Below, one piece after another: positions 8,201 through 15,783 of a DNA stretch of 20,391 nt. The notes beneath the pieces were generated by a model. It saw only the letters and a list, made by a program, of their open reading frames with translations, ran no database searches and was not told where the DNA came from. The first letter of the stretch is position 1, and every line of letters begins with the position of its first letter. Made by a program: the position numbers and the translations under genes. Origin of the DNA: Kiritimatiellia bacterium (GTDB lineage: Bacteria; Verrucomicrobiota; Kiritimatiellia; RFP12; UBA1067). Location of the stretch: positions 1 through 20,391 of the forward strand of contig JAFYQC010000153.1 in NCBI GenBank assembly GCA_017547265.1, given 5' to 3'.

Positions 8201-11200
8201 GACTCTATCTCATCTGGCAGGACAACTGCGGACAAAGCCGTACAGTTCTCGAAAGCCGAAGCGCACATCTGCGTAATCGTGCTGGGCAGCACAATATCGG
8301 ACAACGCCTTGCACCCCTTGAACACATCCTTGGTCAGCATCCATTCACCATCCGATACGACGACAGTGCTGATGTTCGAATATGCGGAAGGGAAAAGAGT
8401 CTCAAAGGACTTAATATGTGTTGGTGCACGCAGCCCCGTCAGACGTTTGCAGTCAACGAAGGCGTTGTCGCCGATGTTTGTCACGCTGACGGGAAGCGAT
8501 ACCGACAACATTCGCCAGCAGTTGGAGAACGCCTGTTCGCCTATCGTTTCCAGCCCATCGGCGCAAACAAGATTTGGCAGCATAGCACAATTTGCAAACG
8601 CCTCCTTGCCTATAACCTTCAAATTCTGAGGGAGCATTAGATCTTGAAGCCAAGTACAATTCTTAAACGCCCCCCCGTCGATTTTCTCAACAGAATCAGG
8701 AATCTCGATTTCTTCCAACGCCGTGCAACCCATAAAGGCATTCACACCTATGTATTTCAGAGTTGACGGCAGCCTCACGCGCGCCAATCCCGTCTGCCCC
8801 TCGAACGCATATGACGCAATCCCTGTAATCCCTTCGGGCACAGTAACTTCCGCCGACACTTCGCCAACATAGCCCATTAACCATCCATCTTGAATCCACA
8901 AGCCGCTCTTCCCGTCCGACAGTCTGCCAACGACCCGGAAATCATTGCCCCCCAAATCATCCAACTCACGCGGCAATTCGACATTCCCCAGCGACACACA
9001 TCCTTCAAATGCCCTATCGCCAACACTTCTCACACTATCAGGCATCGTCACGCTTATCAGCCCATTACATCCTTGAAATGCCGCTATGCCAATTCTCGTC
9101 ACTCCGCTACCAATCGTCACATTAGTAAGCCAACTGCAATTGTAAAACGCATAGTCTTTTATGCTTGCAACGCACTCTGGTATCACGATTCTTCTTATAT
9201 TATCACATTGGTAAAACGCTGTGGAATTGATATCATTATTTGAAAAGGGAATACATAATTCACATAGATTGCTACATCTCGCCATTGCGTAAGAATCTAT
9301 ATAAGTTAAATTTGGAACGTTAATTTCTATTCGTTCAATTGCAGAGCAGTCAAGGAAGGCATACTTTGAAATTGATGATAACGACCCACCGATTTTTATT
9401 GTTTTAATCATTTTGCACCCTGACATTACGCCATAACCAATTGCCGTTTCATCTGATATTTCAACATCAGTCAGGTTTTGAGGCAGAAAAAATTCTATCT
9501 CTTCAATAATTGTTTCTTTTCTGTGAATTTCGCTATCTGCATAATGAGCTGTCGTGTGAATTTCCAGGCCAACATCTTCATAATCATAGTAATAACTGTG
9601 ATAGTAACCGTGTGTCCTTTTATATTTCATTCTTTGGACACACTTCTCCATGCCATTAGTGTTAGACCTTCCAAAGACATATCCAAAATGATTTCTGCCA
9701 TCGCAAAAGGAATCGTATCCATCTTCTTGGACGCCACGTTTGTTTCCAATAAAAGGAATTTTCATGTCCTCCATTGAAATACACCCAGAAAATGCAGCAT
9801 ATTCTATAGATATTAGACTGTTTGGCATGCTCACACTTATTAGGCCACTGCAACCATAAAACGCCCCATAACCAATCTTCGTCTCGTCTGTGATAACTAC
9901 TGTCTTCAAGGCAGAAGGAATATAAAATGTTGAATAAGAAGACGATGAATAGTATTGCCTGGTTGCCATTCCACCAACATACGAACTCATTCCGAAAACA
10001 TATCCAAACAACGAGTCTATCGTTCCAGAATTTCCACGCATAGAGCCCACAAACGGCAGTGTCATACGCACAAGATTTGCGCATCGCATAAAGCATCCCT
10101 TGTTAATGCTGGTTACGCTCGTTGGAACGACCAACTCATTTAGTCCAATGCATCCATTAAATGCATACTCACCTATCGTCCTTACGCTATTTGGAATCGT
10201 CACATTCGTCACACTATAACATTCCTGAAATACACGATTACCTATACTCGTCACTCCATCAGGGATTCGCAAGTCAGTAATCTGCTCGTCATTCAAATAC
10301 AGGTTATGCGCAAAAGTGAGCGGATTACTGTTTTCCGAGACGAACGAAATTCCGCACCATGCCGCTAAATCTGAAATGTGCACTCTATTTAGTCCATTAC
10401 AACCAGAGAAAGCCTCTTCTCCAATCATAGTAACACTACGCGGCATCGCCACACTTTCTAACGCACCACAATCTGCAAACGCATGAGATCCGATGTTTGT
10501 AACACTTTCAGGAATCGTCATGCCCTCCAATGAGCTACAACCCGCGAACGCATAGTCTTCAATGTTTGTCACACCATCTGGGATCGCTATAGTGACCAAA
10601 CCACTACACCCCGAGAATGTTGACGATTCAATTTTTGCCACACCGGCAGGCAAGGAAACACTCATCAAACCACTACAACCAGAAAATGCGAACGCACCGA
10701 TATTTGTCACGCCACTCGGAATCGTTAAGTTGCGCATATATGTACAATTCCTAAACGCACCATCTCCAATTATCTTTACGGAGTCGGGGATCACCACATT
10801 ATCCAATTCTGTGCAAGTGTCAAATGCACCGCCGCCAATACACCTAAGCGAATCAGGCAATACCACTTCCTCAAGGCCCCAGAAATCCGCAAACGCGCTG
10901 CTACCAATCCCGACCACGCCATCGGGAATAACAAGTGATGTCACTTCTGAATTGCTGTAACCAAGCACCCAGCCATTGACGACGATGTATCCATCCTCAC
11001 CATAAAGCAATCCCCCGCACCCATCAAATGCATGCTCTCCAATATACTCCACGCCATCTGGAATCATAATGCCTGACAATCCCCCACAACCATAGAAGGC
11101 ATAGTCACCAATGCTCGTAACGCCATCTGGGATCGTTATGCTCATCAGATTGCTACACCCAGAAAATCCCGCATCGCCAATGGCCGTCATATCAGCAGGA

Positions 11201-12555
11201 ACTGTAATATGTTCGAGTCTATCGCATCCACCAAACGCACCATAACCAAGCACCGTCTCATCAGTTATCGTAACCGACTTTAACAACACTGGCACATAGT
11301 TTGTCCTACACGACGAAGGATCATCACTACAATATTGTATGGCCGCCACGCTTCCATCGTAAGATGCAATACCAAATATATAGCCAAACAGCGATCCGCC
11401 ATCTCCTGAATTGCCGCGCTCCGAACCAACAAATGGCAACTCCATGCTTGTGAGTCCACTGCACCCATAAAAGGCCCGATTTCCGATACTCGCCACGCTG
11501 TCTGGAACCACAATGCTCGTCAGCCCACCACAATCGCGAAATGCGTAAATCCCAATGTCTGTCACGCCATATGATATTGTCACATTCGTCAAGCCACTGC
11601 ATCCATAAAATGCGCCATAGCCCAACACGGTCTCACCCATTATGACAACCGATCGCAGCATAGAAGGAATGTAAAAGGTCGAATACGAAGATGACGAATA
11701 ATATTGCTTAGTTGCCACTCCCCCGTCGTACGAACTATTCCCCAATACATACCCGAAGAGCGAATCACTCGTACCGGAGTTGCCCCGCTTCGAGCCAACA
11801 AACGGCAGTGTCACCGATTCAAGCTTCCCACAACAAGCGAAAACCCCCATACCCATATTAGTTACACTATTGGGAATAATCATATTTGTTAAATTACACC
11901 AAGCAAGAGCCCATTGCCCAATATCACAAACACCTTCATTTAATTCTATATTCGTGAGCATCGCACACTGGTCAAACGCCGACCTTGAAACGACTGTTTC
12001 ATCGGTAATAACAACCCTCCTTAAAGAGGATGGTATATACCTTGATCCCACCTCTGTCAATCCATCAGCTGCAGTGACACCAAATATAAACCCAAACCGC
12101 CCATCCAAACCACTGTTGCCACGTTGCGACCCGACAAATGGCAATGTCATATTCACAAGATTAGTACATCCAGCGAAACACCCACTGCCTATGTTTGTAA
12201 CGCTATTCGGAACCACTATCTCATCCAGTCCACTGCATTCAGAAAATGAGAAATCCCCAATACTCACAATGCTATCAGGTATCGACACACTTGTCAGCCC
12301 ACAACAACCAGAGAAAGCATTATTCTCAATAGTCGTCACAGGACAACCACCCAATGTTGATGGTATAGAAATCGCCCCCACCGTCGATATGCTAATGGCA
12401 GGAGAATCAATGCCGCCACCGATAGACGCCTTACCGTCATTAACTGTATACGTCCACAAAACACCATCAACAGTCTCTGTATAAATGGCATCGGCATGAC
12501 ATATGAGAGCCGCAAGGACCAATACTCCAGAAACGAATCTCTTAGTCTTGCACAT
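5215..12555 (-). CDS. Giant BspA-like leucine-rich-repeat surface protein (2446 aa)
   Basis: Starts with a Sec signal peptide (MCKTKRFVSGVLVLAALI, cleavage after HADA). Residues about 50-1740 are dozens of BspA/LRR_5 repeats of the form SIGxxAFxGCxxLxxVxIP. These are interrupted by several insert types: five LPFVGSxRGNSG...FGYxFG modules, one DLAAWC...NPL module, two 'DGW(V/L)(L/M)GY' modules and two 'LFPSxY' modules. Two DANGG-type (InlB B-repeat-like) domains follow at about 1758-1907, then a lectin-like module with SFWWKVS (about 1910-2052), a third B-like repeat (2053-2127), a second lectin-like module with SFWAKVS (2127-2267), and a C-terminal domain (2267-2446) ending in AFLRIRK. There is no LPXTG motif or C-terminal transmembrane segment. 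BspA-type proteins are usually adhesins. A GGGGG run before ATG 12555 is the only SD-like signal; a weak promoter (TATACT at 12601-12606) lies upstream. The stop is TAG. Confidence 0.93.
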   Translation of the reverse strand: MCKTKRFVSGVLVLAALICHADAIYTETVDGVLWTYTVNDGKASIGGGIDSPAISISTVGAISIPSTLGGCPVTTIENNAFSGCCGLTSVSIPDSIVSIGDFSFSECSGLDEIVVPNSVTNIGSGCFAGCTNLVNMTLPFVGSQRGNSGLDGRFGFIFGVTAADGLTEVGSRYIPSSLRRVVITDETVVSRSAFDQCAMLTNIELNEGVCDIGQWALAWCNLTNMIIPNSVTNMGMGVFACCGKLESVTLPFVGSKRGNSGTSDSLFGYVLGNSSYDGGVATKQYYSSSSYSTFYIPSMLRSVVIMGETVLGYGAFYGCSGLTNVTISYGVTDIGIYAFRDCGGLTSIVVPDSVASIGNRAFYGCSGLTSMELPFVGSERGNSGDGGSLFGYIFGIASYDGSVAAIQYCSDDPSSCRTNYVPVLLKSVTITDETVLGYGAFGGCDRLEHITVPADMTAIGDAGFSGCSNLMSITIPDGVTSIGDYAFYGCGGLSGIMIPDGVEYIGEHAFDGCGGLLYGEDGYIVVNGWVLGYSNSEVTSLVIPDGVVGIGSSAFADFWGLEEVVLPDSLRCIGGGAFDTCTELDNVVIPDSVKIIGDGAFRNCTYMRNLTIPSGVTNIGAFAFSGCSGLMSVSLPAGVAKIESSTFSGCSGLVTIAIPDGVTNIEDYAFAGCSSLEGMTIPESVTNIGSHAFADCGALESVAMPRSVTMIGEEAFSGCNGLNRVHISDLAAWCGISFVSENSNPLTFAHNLYLNDEQITDLRIPDGVTSIGNRVFQECYSVTNVTIPNSVRTIGEYAFNGCIGLNELVVPTSVTSINKGCFMRCANLVRMTLPFVGSMRGNSGTIDSLFGYVFGMSSYVGGMATRQYYSSSSYSTFYIPSALKTVVITDETKIGYGAFYGCSGLISVSMPNSLISIEYAAFSGCISMEDMKIPFIGNKRGVQEDGYDSFCDGRNHFGYVFGRSNTNGMEKCVQRMKYKRTHGYYHSYYYDYEDVGLEIHTTAHYADSEIHRKETIIEEIEFFLPQNLTDVEISDETAIGYGVMSGCKMIKTIKIGGSLSSISKYAFLDCSAIERIEINVPNLTYIDSYAMARCSNLCELCIPFSNNDINSTAFYQCDNIRRIVIPECVASIKDYAFYNCSWLTNVTIGSGVTRIGIAAFQGCNGLISVTMPDSVRSVGDRAFEGCVSLGNVELPRELDDLGGNDFRVVGRLSDGKSGLWIQDGWLMGYVGEVSAEVTVPEGITGIASYAFEGQTGLARVRLPSTLKYIGVNAFMGCTALEEIEIPDSVEKIDGGAFKNCTWLQDLMLPQNLKVIGKEAFANCAMLPNLVCADGLETIGEQAFSNCWRMLSVSLPVSVTNIGDNAFVDCKRLTGLRAPTHIKSFETLFPSAYSNISTVVVSDGEWMLTKDVFKGCKALSDIVLPSTITQMCASAFENCTALSAVVLPDEIESVGDGAFRGCVALEDVKLPRALKVIGDSAFRGCTALARLDLPNMVEDIGAYAFYGDSRLADFNLPRSLKRVGNYAFYNCTMMAEACFADGLLYLGTNAYQNCTSVKVVYIPSSVTALGTSIFAGCSSITNITTATAHQTTASLFPSVYNKLPRILIAPGETRICASCFTNCTAMTEIGLPDSVTTMGASAFSGCTRLSRVSLSSRLAALPDYAFKNCTSLATLTIPESVTSLGKNVFEGCSSLESLYFVGDAPTYNAAVFSGIASGVTVFVVNGSMGWDGVATSRALPDSWPTSNSREITYWEPNRFDVVFDANGGAPATNVLEEITGMTYTLPTVNPSMPGATFLGWWTEPVNGAQVTAGTQVTLTRAHTFYAHWAGNLYHVVFDANGGMGDMADQTYVVGEPTELPLNVFAKPGFAFVGWSLARDEGLIFNDGAIVEDLTLESDATVTLYAVWDEQAWATGDYMNAPGRMFVSGGDAEWTNDVVICHDGIGSMRSGEIGLDGESSLSTTVVGAGVVSFWWKVSCEETYKTDRYDYVTFSVDGVERDWIAGEVDWTNAVFEVIGSGSHVLTWRYHKDDWDEPGYECEDCAWVDEFCWSPAAVTATFDGNGNTAGVAPKDVVKWEGYSLTIPGAGTLEKFSFVFAGWSDGKGVYAPGTIYVFTDKDISFSAVWTEKVWTYADFLNTTNLLLTTSVGMEWVGDFVTNHDWVASMRSAAIGDGQSSWLQGTVTGRGTLSFWAKVSGETRRGRLYDYLCVTVDGEEVYSAADVDWTNVVIDITSPDTHTIRWTYLKDTSNSVGYDCAWIDEVGWMPNVDQIPAVAVDADVATVNATVDGVGFADATVKTAIGGSAAEYDAFKTWADGVKGVTGDLLAGEAAVVANEHAAAAYLLGAERLFENEPTVEIGELAIGEGESAGTTAMTVAVTVKDGESAVAVNAAKVAAMFEATSDLGDWTGAAKLTPTVTTSGTDASGKMTFVVTPGDGTAAKAFLRIRK
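9470..12150 (-). repeat. Five FGYxFG insert modules within the LRR giant
   Basis: A module of about 55-60 residues (LPFVGSxRGNSG, then FGYxFG, a Ser/Tyr-rich stretch, YIPSxLR/K, VVITDET, GYGAF) recurs near 12147-12000, 11812-11640, 11446-11280, 10065-9900 and 9757-9470. Copies 2 and 4 share YYSSSSYSTFYIPS exactly and are also alike at DNA level. Copy 5 is strongly diverged, longer and Tyr/His-rich. Each module ends by re-entering the LRR register. Confidence 0.75.
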
Positions 12556-12594
12556 AATCGATCCCCCAATTTTGCACTATCTTGACGCTCTTGA

Positions 12595-13653
12595 TCAGGT
12601 AGTATATTTATTATTCTTACAACTTTCTAAAGACAAGAACTCTTCCTGTGACTTTATCTCTACATGACTCGGCCGATTAAGCACATATTCTTCATACGCC
12701 TCATTCAACTTGTCGCTATCAAGCACAATGTAGTGTCGGGCAAAAGACTTGTCGACTAAACTTTCCTCAAGCAACGGCTTTGCCTCGATGTTTATAGATT
12801 CTGCGTGCTTGCGCAAGTCCCTTGTATTACCATGTGGAGAGATTTTAATGCTTGTCATTAAGTCAATCGGATGCGAGCAATGGAAAGTGTCAGAAAGCCC
12901 AGATGGTCGATACTGAGCGTCACAAGAAGTTTGTCCAGGGACTAATATTAGGCGCCATTCGCTTTCGCGCGCCCACTTACAATGCTTAACCAAAGGTGCT
13001 ATGGTTAGAATTCCTCCTTGAAGCGATTGGACAAGCTCTGGTTGTGCCAACGGATCGTCACATCGTGAATAATTATCAAACTCGCATTTGTAATCATCCA
13101 ACAATGCCAAAAACAACGCCTCTATTGATCTATCATCTTTACTTAGATACAAACACGGTGCAAATAATAATGCTACATTAACCTCCCCTCGTCGCCTCTC
13201 CCTCAACGCTCGTTCAAAAACATGAAAATCAAAGCAAAAGCAGTATCCGCCATTATCCTTGTCCGTATAATTTCGCCATTGATACGGCTACTCTTCTTCA
13301 GATGTTACGCTGAACAAATATGGCATTGTCGGCGTAAATTTAGCGACTCCAGCAAGACCTTTAAATTTTGGTTCAAGGAAATTATATCTTAATAATTGTC
13401 TTAACGCCTCGACATGAGTCTGTGGAAGTGCATTCTTTCTGCTACAAAACTTTAGGAACTCCATACACCCTACACAGATTTCACAGAGATCATTTTGTCG
13501 ACTTGAATGTCCACAATAAATATCGCTATTGGGCTTTAAAATATATTCAGCCTTATCCTTGCTGACATAATGAAACAATCTTGTGGGCTTCTTTTGACGC
13601 AGGCGCTCAAAATAATCTAATACATTCGAATAATCTTTTTGAAGCTTTGACAT
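12595..13653 (-). pseudogene. DUF2971-family gene interrupted by an in-frame TAG
   Basis: One reading frame runs from ATG 13653 to TGA 12595 (352 codons plus stop), broken only by a TAG at 13288-13290 (codon 122). The part before it (MSKLQKDYSNVL..., LFHYVSKDKAEYIL, SRQNDLCE) and the part after it (YQWRNYTDKDNGG, FCFDFHVF, LVKHCKWARESEWRL) carry the successive hallmarks of DUF2971: a HY-T/S start, an ND-E motif, then W-Y-G-FDF and K-E-EWR. The TAG falls where the family normally continues without a gap, so this is a nonsense mutation, an assembly error or readthrough. No frameshift is needed. TAG is an ordinary terminator in two other genes here (LRR giant, kinase). The gene is AT-rich (one counted line 32% GC), unlike the neighbouring operon, which suggests acquisition. 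DUF2971 is of unknown function and often found in accessory loci. If translated as two pieces, the second could start at ATG 13206. Confidence 0.72.
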
Positions 13654-14048
13654 TTTAGAGCAACCTTTTCTCGCCGCCGATCCTGTTGAAACGCACCATA
13701 CTTTGCGACGAGAAGCGTGGCGCACCTTTGTTGTTACGCCACTTGGCAATCGAAGCGAAAAAAGAAATCCTCTCTTTCGTATCTCTCTGGAGGCCCTGAG
13801 ATTGCCTTGTAAGGAATACGAAGAGAGGAAGTGCGCTTGCACTTTCCCTGCTAAGTATCGCCTTACGAAATTTCTCAGGTTTCCAGAGACGACTGCTTTG
13901 CAGCGATGCAAATTGTTTGCTACGTCCGAGGGTGGATGAGAATTGTCGGCCCTCTTGCGTGGCTTGACGCTCCCAATCAGTTCTCGAACTATGTCTTGCC
14001 CCCAAACGGTCGACATTGGCTTCCCGCGAAGGATTACCGCCCGAAGAC
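13654..14048 (-). ncRNA. Candidate structured ncRNA or long leader (about 390 nt)
   Basis: No convincing gene lies here, although several frames happen to be open. A strong promoter points into it. Paired elements, in plus coordinates: TCTCTGGA 13784-13791 with 13882-13889; CCTGAGA 13795-13801 with 13873-13879; TTGTAAGG 13807-13814 with 13861-13868; apical GGAAGTGC 13827-13834 with 13839-13847. Together these form a rod of about 100 nt. Two further hairpins lie at 13668-13714 (10 bp, one mismatch) and 13717-13742 (6 bp). A competing helix pairs 13769-13782 with 13816-13828. No intrinsic terminator precedes the DUF2971 start, so it may be that gene's 5' leader. It shows no tmRNA, RNase P or SRP RNA signature that I can recognise. 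Confidence 0.4.
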
Positions 14049-14054
14049 GCAAAA

Positions 14055-14084
14055 ATTATAGCACACTCGCCCCCTCACCGTCAA
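14055..14084 (-). promoter_or_regulatory. Strong sigma-70 promoter driving the structured region
   Basis: The minus strand reads TTGACG (14079-14084), 18 bp, then TATAAT (14055-14060) preceded by TGC, so the -10 is a perfect consensus with the extended TG. Predicted start is about 14048. It is the best promoter in the window and has no coding gene within about 390 nt downstream. Confidence 0.7.
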
Positions 14085-14086
14085 AT

Positions 14087-14341
14087 CGGCAAAAATGCGA
14101 AATTTTGGCTCGTAGCGCTGATTAGGGTCGGCATAGCGACGGGTAGAGATAAAGCGCTGGAGCGGCGGGGGTGTTTCGGCGGCATGCGAAGCGACGGCAA
14201 AAAAGACGGAAGCGACCCGATTTCGACGCGTCGTCATTTTGCCGAGAGGCTTGACGGCACGGGCAAAATGTGAAAGACCGCGAAATCGATGTCGCCACCG
14301 GCTTTTTTGCCGGAATTTTGCCGCGTATCCGCGGCAAAATT
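14087..14341. repeat. Cluster of hairpins sharing TTTTGCCG / CGGCAAAA
   Basis: Six exact copies of one 8-mer occur in either orientation at 14087, 14195, 14237, 14305, 14316 and 14332, plus a near-copy at 14261. They build three inverted repeats: CATTTTGCC 14235-14243 with 14262-14270; CCGGC-T6-GCCGG 14298-14313; and a perfect 12-bp stem with TATC loop, 14314-14325 with 14330-14341. The T and A runs lie on the wrong sides for a standard intrinsic terminator. The cluster sits between the DUF167 operon end and the structured-RNA promoter. Bases 14342-14426 show nothing I can identify. Confidence 0.6.
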
Positions 14342-14426
14342 AGCGAGCCCTAAGCCGAAACTCGCCCCACCGCGCCCGCGCCTCCGATAGACATCAAGCG
14401 GCGTAGCGGCAAGTACGTTGCACCTT

Positions 14427-14729
14427 TTATTTTCCCCCGAGGACGGCTTTTAGCCGCTCTTCCGCCTGCGCGGCAGATATGCCGCGGAGAAGTATGCGCT
14501 TTTGCTTCGAAGTCTCGCCACTCTTGAAGACGACGGACGACTTCGCAAGCCCGAATTCGTCGGCAAGCGTCTCGATAAGTTCCTTGTTGGCCTTTCCATC
14601 CACAGGGGCGCAGCGTATTCGCACCTTGACGGCATCGCCCATGAGCGAGTCAATCCCCGCCCTCGACGAGCGCGGCTGCGCCCTAACGTTTATTACCACG
14701 CCCTCAGGCGTCTCGGAAAGACATTCCAT
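14427..14729 (-). CDS. DUF167 / UPF0235 (YggU-like) protein
   Basis: A 100-residue protein of the YggU/UPF0235 family. The hallmark segments are all present: VVINVRAQPRSSRAG near the N-terminus, VKVRIRCAPVDGKANKEL in the middle, then the SSVVFKSGETSKQKRILLRG core. Length is the usual one for the family. The molecular function is not established; the fold is small alpha/beta. Its ATG lies 1 nt after the TAG of the glucuronokinase-like gene with no separate ribosome-binding site, so translation is probably coupled. It is the last gene of the helicase-pyrophosphorylase-kinase operon. The stop is followed by the hairpin-rich intergenic region. Confidence 0.9.
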   Translation of the reverse strand: MECLSETPEGVVINVRAQPRSSRAGIDSLMGDAVKVRIRCAPVDGKANKELIETLADEFGLAKSSVVFKSGETSKQKRILLRGISAAQAEERLKAVLGGK

Positions 14730-14730
14730 A

Positions 14731-15783
14731 CTACGAATTGCGCCAGTTGGCGAACGACACGAGCGGCGACGTCTCGTCTGCGGTCGTCGCTATCGATGGT
14801 TTCAGCGTCTTGCAGCCGATTGCGGCGAGATCGCGCTCAAGCGCGGCAAACTGCGCCTCGTCCTCGTATGTCCCGACGATCGCGCCGCCCGAACCCGCGA
14901 ACTTCGCGCTCGCGCCGCTCTTCCGCGCGGTCATCACCATACGGCGGTTTTCCTCCGCGACATTGAAGATGCGGTCGCGGAGATTGAAGTTCGCGTCGAC
15001 GAGCGCGGGGATCTTCTCGGGGTGGCCGGCGACAAGCGCGTCGCGCCCCTGCTGCGCGATGTCCGCGAATTCCGTCATCGCCGCGAGGACATCGGAGTTC
15101 TTCGCCTCGAAGAGACGCTTGACTTCCTTGTGCGCCTCGCCCGATTCCTCCGCGCGCGCCGCGTCGTAGGAGACATAGAGCTTCGGCATTAGCGAAGGAT
15201 CGATTCGCTCGTAGCGGCCCCTGTTGTTCGCCTCGACAAATGATTTCTCGAAGTCCATGAAGACTACGCCGTTGTACATCTGGATAACGCGGTCCTGGAA
15301 TCCGCAGTTGATGCGAAGCTCCTCCTTCTCGGCCTCTAGGCAGATCGTCGGCGCGACTTCAAGCGGAATCTCGACTTCGTAGAATTTCATCAGCGCCTTG
15401 AGCATCGCCGAACATATCGCGGAAGATCCCGAGAGCCCGACGAGACGCGGGATGTTGATCTTGTACTCCGCGGTGAAGTTGCGCTTCGGCAGCGTCACGC
15501 CGTTCTTGCAGCAATACTCGTAAAAACGCTTTGTGACGGCCTTAAGAAGCCGTATGCCGCCATAGTATCCGTAGAGCCGAAGGTCGCGCACAAGCTGCTC
15601 GGGAGAGTCAAACGTAGCGTCGTCAACCTCACCGGGAACAAACCGGAGGCGCGCCGACTCGGTGAGCGACAGTTCCACGCCGAAGTTCGAGAACGCGAAC
15701 GAGAGCGTTTTGCCGAAATAGCCATCGGACGGATTCCCGAGGAATCCGGCGCGGGCGAAACTTCTTGTCTTAACGGTTTCCAC
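14731..15783 (-). CDS. GHMP-family sugar kinase, glucuronokinase-like
   Basis: A 350-residue GHMP kinase. The three family motifs are intact: ARAGFLGNPSDGYFGKT at residues 10-26, IPRLVGLSGSSA at 111-122 (the ATP phosphate loop) and GASAKFAGSGGA at 290-301. The whole sequence follows plant glucuronokinase closely as I remember it: the GYYGGIRLLKA segment, the AEKEELRINCGFQDRVIQMY segment and the NFNLRDRIF segment. That enzyme makes glucuronate 1-phosphate from glucuronate and ATP in the cytoplasm. The substrate is inferred; another uronic acid or hexose is possible. It starts with GTG at 15783 after a strong GGAGG and overlaps the upstream pyrophosphorylase gene by 14 nt, a pairing that implies kinase then UDP-sugar formation. 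The stop is TAG. Confidence 0.85.
   Translation of the reverse strand: METVKTRSFARAGFLGNPSDGYFGKTLSFAFSNFGVELSLTESARLRFVPGEVDDATFDSPEQLVRDLRLYGYYGGIRLLKAVTKRFYEYCCKNGVTLPKRNFTAEYKINIPRLVGLSGSSAICSAMLKALMKFYEVEIPLEVAPTICLEAEKEELRINCGFQDRVIQMYNGVVFMDFEKSFVEANNRGRYERIDPSLMPKLYVSYDAARAEESGEAHKEVKRLFEAKNSDVLAAMTEFADIAQQGRDALVAGHPEKIPALVDANFNLRDRIFNVAEENRRMVMTARKSGASAKFAGSGGAIVGTYEDEAQFAALERDLAAIGCKTLKPSIATTADETSPLVSFANWRNS

Noticed and set aside
11780..12484. Plus-strand open frame across the start of the LRR gene
   Set aside because: Its periodic Pro/Asn/Thr pattern is the mirror of the LRR repeats on the other strand.
13288..13290. Genome-wide recoding of TAG as a sense codon
   Set aside because: The LRR giant and the kinase end naturally at TAG after their conserved C-termini, so TAG is an ordinary stop here.
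13654..14048. tmRNA, RNase P RNA or 6S RNA
   Set aside because: Length and promoter strength would suit, but I find no tmRNA acceptor end or tag frame ending in a stop, no GAGGAAAGTCC-type RNase P core, and no clear 6S bubble near the 5' end. A covariance search would settle it.
13655..14052. N-terminal extension of the DUF2971 gene, or a separate 116-codon gene
   Set aside because: Several frames on both strands are open and rich in Arg/Ser with no recognisable domain, while nested complementary segments explain the region better as structured RNA. The DUF2971 homology starts at the ATG at 13653.
14298..14341. Intrinsic terminator for the DUF167 operon
   Set aside because: The stems are strong, but the T runs precede and the A runs follow the GC core on both strands, and no U-tract follows either hairpin.
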